A DNA stretch of 64,000 nucleotides from Henriciella mobilis (GTDB lineage Bacteria > Pseudomonadota > Alphaproteobacteria > Caulobacterales > Hyphomonadaceae): positions 806,001 to 870,000 of the forward strand of contig NZ_QWFZ01000003.1 of NCBI RefSeq assembly GCF_003576315.1, read 5' to 3'. How positions within the stretch are numbered: position 1 is the first letter of the stretch; every line of letters starts with the position of its first letter. Shown piece after piece: positions 7,912 to 16,352 of the stretch. Position numbers and translations under genes: made by a program. The notes below the pieces were generated by a model that saw nothing but the letters and a program-made list of their open reading frames with translations, did no database searches and was not told the origin of the DNA.

Positions 7912-9465
7912 ATGCCCAGCCAGAGAACGAAGGCATCCGTCATTGTCCGCAATGCGACACTGGATGACGTGCCAAGAATCGCAGCGCTGGTGCTCAAGGT
8001 CTATGGCCGCCCGGCTGACGGCTACACGCCGGGCATGCTGCGCGGCCAGATTTCCGCCTTTCCGGAGGGCCAGTTCCTGGTCGAGTATGATGGCGAAGTC
8101 GTCGGCTATGCCGCCAGCTTCCTGGTCAGCGAAGAGCTTGCCATGTCGCCGCACAACTGGATCGAGATTACCGGCAATGGCTATGCCGCCCGCCACGATC
8201 CGGAGGGTGACTGGCTGTACGGCATGGAAGTCTGCGTCGATCCGGAAATCCGCCGCACACGGATCGGGCAGCGCCTTTACAATGCGCGCCAGCAACTCTG
8301 TGAGAACTGGGAACTGAAGGGGATCGTCTTTGGCGGGAGGATGCCGGGCTGGCGCCGCCGCCGCAAAGCCTATCCAGAGCCGGAAGACTATGTGACGGCC
8401 GTCCGTGAGCAGAAGATCACCGACCCGGTCATCCGCTTCCACATGCGCGCTGGCTTCGAACCGATCGGTGTGCTCCGCAACTATCTCGACGAGGACAAGG
8501 ATTCCGGCGGGCATGCCACGCACATGGTCTGGCACAACCCTTACGCCCAGCAGGAATCCCAGACCCAGAAAGCCTCTTACTCCTACAAGGAATCTGTCCG
8601 TGTCGCGACGGTTCAGGTCCTGATGCGGGCTGTGAAGAGCTTTGAGGAATTCATGAGCAACGTCGAATATTTCGTCGATGTCTGCTCGGACCGGCGCGCT
8701 GACTTTGTGGTCTTTCCGGAGATGTTCACCTTGCAGCTGCTCGCTTTCGAGAAGCGCAAACTGGCACCAGCCGAAGCCATCGAGGCCCTGACCCAGTTCA
8801 CGCCGCGCTTCATCGAGGAAATGCGCGAACTCGCCATCTCCTACAACATCAACATCATCGGCGGCTCTCACCCCACGCGCACTGATGATGGCGACATCCA
8901 GAACGTCGCCTATGTCTTCCTGCGCAATGGGTCGGTCCATGCCCAGGAGAAGATCCATCCGACCCCGGACGAACGTCACTGGTGGAACATCAAGGGCGGC
9001 GACTCGGTCGATGTCATCCCGACAGACTGCGGCCCGATTGGCGTGCTGATCTGCTACGATTCCGAGTTCCCGGAACTGGCCCGCCGCCTCACCGATGAGG
9101 GTGCGCGGATCCTGTTCACGCCCTTCTGCACGGACTCACGTCAGGGCTATCTGCGCGTCCGCTATTGCTGCCAGGCCCGCGCCATCGAGAACCAGCTCTA
9201 CGTCGTCACGTCCGGCTGCACTGGTAACCTGCCGAATGTCTCCAATATGGACATCAACTACGCGCAGTCGGCCATCATGACGCCGTGCGACTATCCTTTT
9301 GCGCGCGAAGGGATTGCGGCTGAAGTGGCCGAAAATGTCGAGGCAGTTGCGGTGGCCGATCTCGATCTCACCGACCTGTCCTGGGCCCGCGCCGAGGGCA
9401 CCGTCCGCAATCTTCGTGACCGCCGGTTCGACATGTACCGCGTCGCCTGGCGCGACGGTGGATGA
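7912..9465 (+). CDS. GNAT acetyltransferase fused to carbon-nitrogen hydrolase (nitrilase superfamily)
   Basis: The 517-residue two-domain protein starts at the ATG 4 bases after a strong GAGGAGG ribosome binding site (7901-7907). Residues 10-210 form a GNAT domain with an acetyl-CoA loop region (VDPEIRRTRIGQRLYNAR, 109-126). Residues 228-510 form a CN-hydrolase domain with the full triad: Glu270 (VFPEMF), Lys347 (AQEKIHP) and Cys381 (GVLICYDSEFPEL). The same fusion is known in other bacteria (B. subtilis YhcX type), but its substrate is unknown. An amide or nitrile is likely hydrolysed and an amine acetylated, or the reverse. It overlaps the next gene by ATGA, so it is coupled to an AmpG-like permease. 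Confidence 0.92.
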   Translation: MPSQRTKASVIVRNATLDDVPRIAALVLKVYGRPADGYTPGMLRGQISAFPEGQFLVEYDGEVVGYAASFLVSEELAMSPHNWIEITGNGYAARHDPEGDWLYGMEVCVDPEIRRTRIGQRLYNARQQLCENWELKGIVFGGRMPGWRRRRKAYPEPEDYVTAVREQKITDPVIRFHMRAGFEPIGVLRNYLDEDKDSGGHATHMVWHNPYAQQESQTQKASYSYKESVRVATVQVLMRAVKSFEEFMSNVEYFVDVCSDRRADFVVFPEMFTLQLLAFEKRKLAPAEAIEALTQFTPRFIEEMRELAISYNINIIGGSHPTRTDDGDIQNVAYVFLRNGSVHAQEKIHPTPDERHWWNIKGGDSVDVIPTDCGPIGVLICYDSEFPELARRLTDEGARILFTPFCTDSRQGYLRVRYCCQARAIENQLYVVTSGCTGNLPNVSNMDINYAQSAIMTPCDYPFAREGIAAEVAENVEAVAVADLDLTDLSWARAEGTVRNLRDRRFDMYRVAWRDGG

Positions 9466-10766
9466 AGCTCCCCGCGCTCAGCGAGAACCGGCCGCTCCGG
9501 CTGGGAAGCCTGATGCTGCTCTATGCGGCGCAAGGCGCACCGGAGGGGCTGCTCTACATCGCCATTCCGGCCTGGTTTGCCTCGCAGGGCATCAGCGCTG
9601 AGGCGATCGGCGGTTACATCGCGATCATCCTGCTGCCCTGGAGCTTCAAGCTTTTCAATGGTGTGCTCATGGACCGGTTCACCTGGCTGCCCATGGGGCG
9701 CAAGCGGCCCTGGCTGATCCTGGCGCAGCTGATGCTTGTCGGGAGTCTGGTCTGGTTTGCCTGCCTGGCGGAACCGACGCCTGCGCTGACCTGGTTCGCG
9801 GCGATCGGCTTTGCGGTGAATTTTGCCGGCGCCTTCCAGGATGTCGCGATTGACGGCATGGCGATCGACTTGCTGGACGAGACAGAACGCGCCAGCGCAA
9901 ACGGCCTGATGTGGGGCGGCAAGACGCTCGGCACGGCTGGCTTCGCTTTCCTGACCGGCGTTCTGATCAGCGATGAAGGTCACGCGCTGGCAGCGATTGC
10001 GACGGCGGCTTTTGTGGGCCTTGTGATGCTGCTGCCGCTTTTCCTGCGCGAGCGGTCTGGCGAGAAGCTGCTGCCCTGGACGCCGGGCCGGGCCGCGGCC
10101 ATTACCCGCGAGCGGCAGCTGACGCGCTGGTGGCCGCTTCTTCGCGACGTCGCGGGCGCCATGGCGAAACCGGCCAGCCTCGCGCTTGGAGCAGGGATAC
10201 TGGTTGCCTTCGCTGCCTACGGTCTGAAAACGGCCTTTTCGCCGACGCTGGCCGTGCAGGAGATCGGATGGGACCGGTCCGTGTTCACCAATCGCGATGC
10301 GACGGCCGACCTGGTCGGCGGCCTGTTCGGTATCTTTGTTTCGGGCTGGCTGGCTGACCGGATCGGGCCGATGAAAGCCCTTGGCGGCGCGCTGCTCGGC
10401 ATGGCGTTCCTGAACGGGGCTGCCGTGTTCATGTGGCAAAGCGGAGGGTTCTATTTCGCCTACCTGCTCGCCTACAGCATCCTCTTCGTCCTGATGTCGG
10501 TCTGCACCTATGCCATCGCCATGGGGCAATCGCGCGGAACAGTGGCGGCGACGCAGTTCTCGATCTTCATGGCGCTCCTGAACCTCGGCACGAGCTTTGG
10601 CGCGTCGCGCCTCGAACTGGCGCGCGGGCTTGGCGGCTATGAGGCGGCCTTCGGGGCCTGTGCCCTGCTCAGCCTGTTTGCTGTCGGCGCCTATGTGCTG
10701 TCAGTCCGCCTTGATGGCGGCCGGACGCCGTCAACTGTCCTGCGGGACCAGGAAATGCGCCTGTAG
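9462..10766 (+). CDS. AmpG-like MFS permease
   Basis: The 434-residue inner membrane protein has about twelve predicted helices. The N-terminus (LMLLYAAQGAPEGLLYIAIP, then DRFTWLPMGRKRPWLI between helices 2 and 3) follows the PAT/AmpG branch of the major facilitator superfamily, whose members import muropeptides or move acetyl-CoA. The start overlaps the previous stop (ATGA), so production is coupled to the GNAT-nitrilase protein. I infer that the permease brings in, or releases, that enzyme's substrate. The 3' end overlaps a convergent thioesterase gene by 36 bases. Family identification is fairly secure, substrate is not. Confidence 0.85.
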   Translation: MKLPALSENRPLRLGSLMLLYAAQGAPEGLLYIAIPAWFASQGISAEAIGGYIAIILLPWSFKLFNGVLMDRFTWLPMGRKRPWLILAQLMLVGSLVWFACLAEPTPALTWFAAIGFAVNFAGAFQDVAIDGMAIDLLDETERASANGLMWGGKTLGTAGFAFLTGVLISDEGHALAAIATAAFVGLVMLLPLFLRERSGEKLLPWTPGRAAAITRERQLTRWWPLLRDVAGAMAKPASLALGAGILVAFAAYGLKTAFSPTLAVQEIGWDRSVFTNRDATADLVGGLFGIFVSGWLADRIGPMKALGGALLGMAFLNGAAVFMWQSGGFYFAYLLAYSILFVLMSVCTYAIAMGQSRGTVAATQFSIFMALLNLGTSFGASRLELARGLGGYEAAFGACALLSLFAVGAYVLSVRLDGGRTPSTVLRDQEMRL

Positions 10767-11150
10767 CGCCGTCACGGGCTTTTCGCGTTCGCCCTGCCAG
10801 GCTTCGGCGCGGACGCTCGCCATGCGCCGGCCAAGCTTGTGCACGATGGCCGTTGCATAGAGGTCTTCACCCCCCTTGGCCGAGCGCAGATAATCTATGG
10901 TGATGTTGATCGGCTTCGGCGGGCGCGGCATGTCCGACTGCAGGAACACGCCGGCCATCGCTGTCAGCTCAAGAAAGGCGCCGGTACAGCCGCCATGCAG
11001 TGCGTTTATGGCTCGGTTGCCGATGAACTTGTCCTGGAAGGGCAGGATCGCAATCATCTCATCGTCCTGCATCTCGCAGCGCATACCGAGGTAGCGCGCG
11101 AAGGGTGTGCGCTCCAGCAAGGCCTGAACTTCCTTCAGTCGTGCGGTCAT
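10731..11150 (-). CDS. PaaI-type hotdog thioesterase (second of a pair)
   Basis: The 139-residue single hotdog-fold protein starts MTARLKEVQALLERTPFARY. The active-site loop is NALHGGCTGAFLELTAMAG (about residues 49-67), matching the HGG motif of PaaI acyl-CoA thioesterases. Such proteins release free acids from aryl- or acyl-CoA. Its ATG overlaps the stop of the upstream thioesterase (ATGA), and the longer frame upstream is the other gene, so 11150 is the start. The pair may act as a hetero-oligomer. Confidence 0.88.
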   Translation of the reverse strand: MTARLKEVQALLERTPFARYLGMRCEMQDDEMIAILPFQDKFIGNRAINALHGGCTGAFLELTAMAGVFLQSDMPRPPKPINITIDYLRSAKGGEDLYATAIVHKLGRRMASVRAEAWQGEREKPVTALQAHFLVPQDS

Positions 11151-11653
11151 GACTTGTTTCCCAGAATCTTGGAGACCATCTCGACCGCCTCGTTCCCGCT
11201 TGCCCAGCGCGAGATGTCGTTGAGGGCAAAGGTGCCGGCCGCAGTGGCGATCACCTCTTCGCGTGTCTCGTGATACGCCCAGGCATGGGTGAAAGCGACA
11301 TTGCGGGTGACATGATAGCACTCGGCCTCTGCGAGGATATCGCGTCCCTTTTCCGCGGGGCGCATGTAGTCGATACGAAGGTCGAGTGTTGCCATCGACT
11401 TCGGCTCCGTCAGCACCGTGTTGATACATACGCCGCAGAGATTATCGAGCAGGGCGGTCAGAACGCCGCCGTGAATGACGCCGGTTTCGGGGTTGCCAAC
11501 AAGATCTTCGCGCCAGGGAACACGCGCGAAGGCACGGCCTTTTTCAATGCCCGTCAGCTGCAGCCCCAGCGCCTGTGCCCACGGAACGGCAGACATGACT
11601 TTCGAAGCGTGTTCCTTGATCAGTTCGAGCATCATGTCCTGGTCGTCTGACAT
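11147..11653 (-). CDS. PaaI-type hotdog thioesterase (first of a pair)
   Basis: The 168-residue protein begins MSDDQDMMLELIKEH, 9 bases after CAGGAG. The active loop is TGVIHGGVLTALLDNLCGVC, with the conserved HGG and an acidic residue one turn later. The family hydrolyses CoA thioesters in aromatic and fatty acid pathways. It is divergent from the flavin monooxygenase, and a LiuR-like operator lies between them (11681-11696). The second thioesterase gene overlaps its end. They may relieve CoA trapping during acyl-CoA breakdown, which is inference from context. Confidence 0.88.
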   Translation of the reverse strand: MSDDQDMMLELIKEHASKVMSAVPWAQALGLQLTGIEKGRAFARVPWREDLVGNPETGVIHGGVLTALLDNLCGVCINTVLTEPKSMATLDLRIDYMRPAEKGRDILAEAECYHVTRNVAFTHAWAYHETREEVIATAAGTFALNDISRWASGNEAVEMVSKILGNKS

Positions 11654-11680
11654 CCTGACTCCTGCTTCCGTTGCGTGAAA

Positions 11681-11708
11681 TTGACGTTCGCGTAAGCGTC
11701 GATACCAT
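11681..11708 (+). promoter_or_regulatory. Candidate MerR (LiuR-like) operator and promoter of the flavin monooxygenase
   Basis: TTGACGTTCGCGTAAG (11681-11696) is identical in its first 15 bases to the merR-promoter site (minus strand, 25844 down to 25829). TTGACG serves as -35, and after 16 bases TACCAT (11703-11708) serves as -10, the same geometry as at merR. The transcript would run toward the monooxygenase at 11751. The divergent thioesterases start 28 bases away and could share control. Confidence 0.55.
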
Positions 11709-11750
11709 CCTTTCCCAAGAGCGCAATCCATCGCGCCACGGGAGGTCACA

Positions 11751-13082
11751 ATGCCATTTGACGGACAATCGAACGGGAAAGCCTGCATCATCGGAGCGGG
11801 CTGCTCGGGCTTTACCATGGCCAAGCGGCTGAAGGATTACGGTATTCCGTATGATTGCTTCGAGATGTCGGACGATATTGGCGGTAACTGGTATTACCGC
11901 AATCCGAACGGGCTTTCGTCCTGCTATCAGAGCCTGCACATCGACACGTCGAAGTGGCGGCTCGCATTCGAGGATTACCCGGTGCCGGATGACTGGCCGG
12001 ATTTCCCGCATCATGCCCAGCTCTTCCAGTACTTCCAGGACTATGTCGACCATTTCGGCCTGCGCGAGACCATCACCTTCAACACCGCGGTCGAGAAGGC
12101 TGTGCGCCGCGAGGATGGCGACTGGGATGTGACCCTGTCGACCGGCGAAACACGCACCTATCAGTGGCTCTTTGTCGCCAATGGCCACCACTGGGATGCG
12201 AGAACGCCGGAGTATCCCGGCGAATTCAATGGCTACCAGGTCCACTCCCACCACTATCGTGACCCCTTCGAGCCCTATGATTTCCGTGGCAAGCGCGTTC
12301 TCATCGTCGGCGCGGGGAACTCGGCCATGGACATCTCATCGGAGCTCTCCCAGCGCCCGATTGCCGAAAAGCTTTTCATCTCGATGCGGCGAGGGGTCTG
12401 GGTGCTGCCGAAATACATGAACGGCCAACCGGCGGACAAGGCCGTCCTTCCGGGCTGGATGCCGGCCAAGCTCGGGCGCAAGCTTGCCCGGGCTTCCATC
12501 AAGAAGCGTGTCGGCAACATGGAGGATTATGGCCTGCCCAAGCCCGACCACGAACCGCTTGATGCGCACCCATCGGTCTCCGGCGAATTTCTCACCCGCG
12601 TCGGCTGCGGCGACATCACGCCCAAGGGCGCGATGGAACGGCTCGACGGCGACGGTGTGGTCTTCAAGGATGGCACGCGTGAGCAGGTTGACGCGATTGT
12701 CTGGGCGACCGGCTACAATGTCAGCTTTCCATTCCTGGAAGACCCGGAAATCCTGCCGAAGAACAACAAGCTTCCGCTGTTCAAGCGCATGGTCCGGCCG
12801 GGTTACGAGAACCTGTTCTTCCTCGCGCTCGCCCAGCCGCTGCCGACACTGGTCAATTTCGCCGAGCAGCAGTCCAAGCTGTGCGCCGCGAAGATTGCCG
12901 GCGAGTATGAATTCCCGCCGCGTGAGGAGATGGAACGCATCATCAAGGAGGATGAGGAATTCCACCTCGGTCATTTCTACGATGCACCGCGGCATACGAT
13001 GCAGGTCGATTTTAACGCCTATGTAAAAGATCTGATGAAAGAGATCGAGCGCGGGAAGAAGCGGGCGAAGATGCCAGCCTGA
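11751..13082 (+). CDS. Flavin-containing monooxygenase
   Basis: The 443-residue FAD/NADPH enzyme has an FAD-binding GAGCSG (15-20) and an NADPH-binding GAGNSA (187-192). The FMO fingerprint FNGYQVHSHHY (159-169) matches FxGxxxHxxxY and distinguishes it from Baeyer-Villiger enzymes, whose motif ends in W. Family members oxygenate N- or S-containing or carbonyl compounds. It has a GGAGG ribosome binding site (11741-11745) and lies behind the LiuR-like operator. That links it to acyl-CoA or ketone breakdown, but the substrate is unknown. Confidence 0.9.
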   Translation: MPFDGQSNGKACIIGAGCSGFTMAKRLKDYGIPYDCFEMSDDIGGNWYYRNPNGLSSCYQSLHIDTSKWRLAFEDYPVPDDWPDFPHHAQLFQYFQDYVDHFGLRETITFNTAVEKAVRREDGDWDVTLSTGETRTYQWLFVANGHHWDARTPEYPGEFNGYQVHSHHYRDPFEPYDFRGKRVLIVGAGNSAMDISSELSQRPIAEKLFISMRRGVWVLPKYMNGQPADKAVLPGWMPAKLGRKLARASIKKRVGNMEDYGLPKPDHEPLDAHPSVSGEFLTRVGCGDITPKGAMERLDGDGVVFKDGTREQVDAIVWATGYNVSFPFLEDPEILPKNNKLPLFKRMVRPGYENLFFLALAQPLPTLVNFAEQQSKLCAAKIAGEYEFPPREEMERIIKEDEEFHLGHFYDAPRHTMQVDFNAYVKDLMKEIERGKKRAKMPA

Positions 13083-13113
13083 CCGCGGGAACCGGCAATG
13101 GGAAGGCGCCGCC

Positions 13114-13794
13114 ATGAAGCATGCAGCAATGGTCTGTATTCTTGTCCTGCTCTGGATGACAGGTTGCGCGTCCCAGCCAAGGCGGGTGGTCAGCCCGCCG
13201 CCGGCGATTTCCACCACCGCCGCCATTCCTGCGCCAGCCGGCCAGTTCCAGCCCGATGCCAACCTCTATCTCTGTCCGAACGCGACGATCACGAATGCGC
13301 TGGAGTCTGACGGCCGCAACCGGGTTCTGAACTTCAATCCGGTCGTGCTTGTCGACGGCAAGGTCGTCATGACGCCTGTTCCGGTCAACAATGCCTGCCT
13401 GACCTCGGGTTTCGGGCGGCGGTTCGGCCGCACCCACAAGGGCCTCGATCTGAAGGCCAGTCCGCCGGAGATGGTGTATGCGGCTGCACCCGGCATCATC
13501 CGTGAGGCAACGACGTCCACCGGTTTCGGCAATCATGTCGTCATTGACCACGGCCAGGGCGTGTTCACCCGCTACGGACACCTCGACCGTTTCGCGCCCG
13601 GCGTCTGGGAAGGGGCCAGTATCGGTTTCGGCCAGCCGCTCGGCGTCATGGGGCAAACGGGCAATGCGACGGGCATTCACCTGCACTTCGAAGTGCTGAC
13701 GGGCAATTACAATACACCGAAGAAATCCTTCGGCCTGACCGCACGTAACCCGCTTTCCTTTCCGGCCTATACCGGGCAAGCTTCCGGCTACTGA
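13114..13794 (+). CDS. M23 family metallopeptidase lipoprotein (LytM-like)
   Basis: The 226-residue protein carries a lipoprotein signal peptide with lipobox MTGC (Cys18). The C-terminal LytM domain holds the zinc ligands His108 and Asp112 (THKGLDLKA) and the HxH motif GIHLHFEV (His189/His191). Both sites are complete, so it should be an active endopeptidase on peptidoglycan cross-links, anchored in the outer or inner membrane. A GGAAGG site precedes the ATG. It is followed by a DUF6498 gene on the same strand. Confidence 0.92.
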   Translation: MKHAAMVCILVLLWMTGCASQPRRVVSPPPAISTTAAIPAPAGQFQPDANLYLCPNATITNALESDGRNRVLNFNPVVLVDGKVVMTPVPVNNACLTSGFGRRFGRTHKGLDLKASPPEMVYAAAPGIIREATTSTGFGNHVVIDHGQGVFTRYGHLDRFAPGVWEGASIGFGQPLGVMGQTGNATGIHLHFEVLTGNYNTPKKSFGLTARNPLSFPAYTGQASGY

Positions 13795-13825
13795 GACTGG
13801 CGCCCGACGGGCGGAGGGTGGGACG

Positions 13826-14524
13826 ATGCTGAACTGGCTGCGGCCTCAGGCGCTTGCTGAAACCTACCGCGACCCCGTGTCCTGGGCGATCCTCGCGGTT
13901 GATCTCTTTCCGGTCTACGCGGTGCTGCAATTCGGCTGGGACGCCACGGCGCTGGTTTTTCTCTACTGGCTGGAGAATGTGATCATCGGCGCCATAACGC
14001 TGCTGCGCATGTTGGCGACAAGCCTCCGCGCCGGGCCGTTCGGCGTGGCCGGCATGCTGTTCATCGGGCCCTTCTTCACCGTCCACTACGGCATGTTCTG
14101 CTTCGTGCACGGTATATTCCTCGCGGCCTTTTCCGCCATCAGCCAGGGTTCAGATGACGCTCCTTTCATGGATCCTGTCAGCCTCATCCAGTTCGCGCTC
14201 GGCACCGGTGCCCATATGGCCCTCTTTGCGGCCGTTATTGTCGCCCTTCAATTGTTCCTGTTCTTCCGCGACTTCATTGCCCGGGGCGAGTGGCGCGAGA
14301 GCGATGTCATGGTGGAAATGACCAGACCCTACGGCCGCGTCGTGGTGTTGCATATCGCGCTATTTGTGGGCTTCGGCGTGATGATTGCGCTTGGCCAGCC
14401 GATGCTCGGCGTGCTCGGCCTGATCGCGCTCAAGGCTCTGTGGGGGATGTATCAGGCGCATCGCCGGCATATTCAACCGCAGCTCGAATCGGTTGAAAAA
14501 GTTGACGAGCCGTCACCAATTTGA
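13826..14524 (+). CDS. DUF6498 integral membrane protein
   Basis: The 232-residue membrane protein has about five to six hydrophobic segments and begins MLNWLRPQALAETYRDPVSW. The motif FLYWLENVIIGAITLLRML (about residues 45-65) is typical of the DUF6498 family. Function unknown. It has a GGAGGG site just upstream and lies 31 bases after the M23 gene, so co-transcription with it is likely. There is no catalytic motif to point to a reaction. Confidence 0.8.
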   Translation: MLNWLRPQALAETYRDPVSWAILAVDLFPVYAVLQFGWDATALVFLYWLENVIIGAITLLRMLATSLRAGPFGVAGMLFIGPFFTVHYGMFCFVHGIFLAAFSAISQGSDDAPFMDPVSLIQFALGTGAHMALFAAVIVALQLFLFFRDFIARGEWRESDVMVEMTRPYGRVVVLHIALFVGFGVMIALGQPMLGVLGLIALKALWGMYQAHRRHIQPQLESVEKVDEPSPI

Positions 14525-14555
14525 TTGCTGGTGATTCAAGGCGCAAGGAGACGGC

Positions 14556-15188
14556 ATGACAACGATAGCCAAGGCGAGCGGGTCGGGGGGCAAACGCGCC
14601 CTCACCAAGGCGGCTAACCGCCAGGCCATACTGGCAGCGGCCCGCCAGGTGTTCGCCCGCATTGGCTTCGACGCGACCACGGTCCGCGACATCATCCGCG
14701 AGACCGATCTCGCCGCAGGCACGTTCTACAACTACTTCCGGTCCAAGGAGGAAGTCTTCGAGGCGATCGCAGGCGAAAGCGCCCGGCGGTTCCGGCCGAT
14801 GCTGCAGACGGTACGTGAGGAAGCGCGCTCCTTTGAGGACTATATCCGCGCGGCCTACAAGGCGTATTTCAGCTTCCTGAAGTCTGAGAATGAAGAAGCC
14901 TTTCGCAGGGGCGAGCCGCACATGGCGCTGATCGGCGTGCGCGTCGACACACCCGAGATGCACGCCATCTTCGACGAAATCCGCCAGGACCTCGAAGAGG
15001 TTGCCCGCAACGCCGACATTTCACTGGAGGACTCCGAATTCCTCACTGCCGCCGCGATAGGGATTGCGCGTGAACTCGGGGACCATATGCTGCAGCGCAG
15101 GCCCGTCGATGTCGATGGCGCGGCCAAGTTTGCGACGACGCTCTTGCTGGACGGGCTGAAGGCATTGGCAACACAATCGACACGATAG
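14556..15188 (+). CDS. TetR family transcriptional regulator
   Basis: The 210-residue protein has an N-terminal TetR helix-turn-helix (about residues 22-68): ILAAARQVFARIGFDATTVR then AAGTFYNYFRSKEEVFEAI. The C-terminal ligand domain is less conserved. It has an AAGGAG site 6 bases before the ATG. The HSL-type esterase begins 12 bases after its stop, so the regulator probably controls that gene and responds to an ester, acid or related lipophilic compound. Confidence 0.93.
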   Translation: MTTIAKASGSGGKRALTKAANRQAILAAARQVFARIGFDATTVRDIIRETDLAAGTFYNYFRSKEEVFEAIAGESARRFRPMLQTVREEARSFEDYIRAAYKAYFSFLKSENEEAFRRGEPHMALIGVRVDTPEMHAIFDEIRQDLEEVARNADISLEDSEFLTAAAIGIARELGDHMLQRRPVDVDGAAKFATTLLLDGLKALATQSTR

Positions 15189-15200
15189 GGAGATGGCGCG

Positions 15201-16250
15201 ATGAGCCTTCAGGTCACCATTGCGAAACTGCTGCTCAAGCTGCCTGGAAATCTGCTGGTCAAGCTGAGTGGGGGCAAGCCGGTCGAGATCAACGGACGCG
15301 TTCTTGATCCGCAATTCCAGTTCATTGCACATGGCGCTGCCAGCCAACCGCCCATGTCGTCCCTGTCGCCTCAGGATGCGCGCGCGGCCTCGGCGGCGGG
15401 CCTTGCCATGTTCACCGAAGCGCCCGAGCCGGGCGTGTCTTTCCACGATGACGAGATCCCGTCCCGGAACCGGCACAAGATTCCTGTCCGTATCTACCGG
15501 CCGGACAATCAGGACCCGGCCGCGCCGGTCATGGTGTATTACCATTTCGGCGGCGGGGTGATCGGTGATCTGGATACCTGCCACGTCTTCTGCTCCATCC
15601 TCGCAAAGCGCGTTCGTTGCCCGATCCTGTCGGTCGATTACCGGCTGGCGCCCGAGCACAAGTTTCCAGCCGGTCTCAACGATGCCATCGACGCGTATGA
15701 GTGGGCGCTGCGCAATGGCGAGAAGCTGGGCGCGCCGTCCGGCATCGCAACGATTGGCGGTGACAGTATGGGCGGCAATTTCACGGCGATTGTCGCGCAG
15801 GAAATGATGCGTGAGCGCAAGCCGCTTCCGCTGCTTCAGCTGCTCATCTATCCGGCGACCGAACTCGAGAACGAGTTTCCATCCTACACGGCGTTCGGGG
15901 AGGCTTATCCGCTGTCTGCCGACACGATGCGCTGGTTCATGGATCAGTACCTGCCAGAGGGCCAGAACCGGGCCGATGTCCGGCTTTCGCCTGCCCGGGA
16001 GACGCGGCTGGAGGACTTGCCGACTGCGATCGTGGTGACAGCCGGCTTCGACCCGCTCGTCGATGATGGCGCAGCCTATGCAGAGCTCCTGCGCCGGTCA
16101 GGCGTTGATGTGACCTTCAAATGCTATGACAGCCTCGCGCACGGCTTCACCGCCTTTACCGGCGTCGTGAAGGCAGCGCGCAAGGCTTGTGAGGAGATCG
16201 CTGGCATGGTGGCTGAGGCCTATGCCGGTTTCGACCTCAAGGACGACTAG
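15201..16250 (+). CDS. Alpha/beta hydrolase, hormone-sensitive-lipase (HSL) family esterase
   Basis: The 349-residue esterase has the oxyanion segment YYHFGGGVIGDLD (residues 113-125), where family members usually have HGGG. Ser189 is in GGDSMGGN. Asp is likely in FDPLVDDGAAY and His in LAHGFTAF. The unusual Phe before the GGG still leaves the oxyanion glycines. Likely hydrolyses medium or short acyl esters. It is the second gene of a probable TetR-esterase operon. Confidence 0.9.
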   Translation: MSLQVTIAKLLLKLPGNLLVKLSGGKPVEINGRVLDPQFQFIAHGAASQPPMSSLSPQDARAASAAGLAMFTEAPEPGVSFHDDEIPSRNRHKIPVRIYRPDNQDPAAPVMVYYHFGGGVIGDLDTCHVFCSILAKRVRCPILSVDYRLAPEHKFPAGLNDAIDAYEWALRNGEKLGAPSGIATIGGDSMGGNFTAIVAQEMMRERKPLPLLQLLIYPATELENEFPSYTAFGEAYPLSADTMRWFMDQYLPEGQNRADVRLSPARETRLEDLPTAIVVTAGFDPLVDDGAAYAELLRRSGVDVTFKCYDSLAHGFTAFTGVVKAARKACEEIAGMVAEAYAGFDLKDD

Positions 16251-16306
16251 GCCGCATAAGCGGCCAAGGCCAGCAGGGCGACAAAACAGATATATAAAGT
16301 TCGCAT
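16247..16306 (-). other. Possible 19-residue hydrophobic micro-ORF
   Basis: ATG at 16306-16304 reads a 19-residue peptide made almost entirely of hydrophobic and small residues (starts MRTLYICFV), like a signal-peptide core, and stops at TAG across the end of the esterase gene. No proper ribosome binding site sits at the right distance. It may be a remnant or chance. The other bases of 16251-16352 hold a small ggccgc/gcggcc hairpin (16250-16265). Confidence 0.2.
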
Positions 16307-16352
16307 GGGGTGGTTTCCGGATTTCCTGAAGTCATAACGCGCGGGGCGACGA

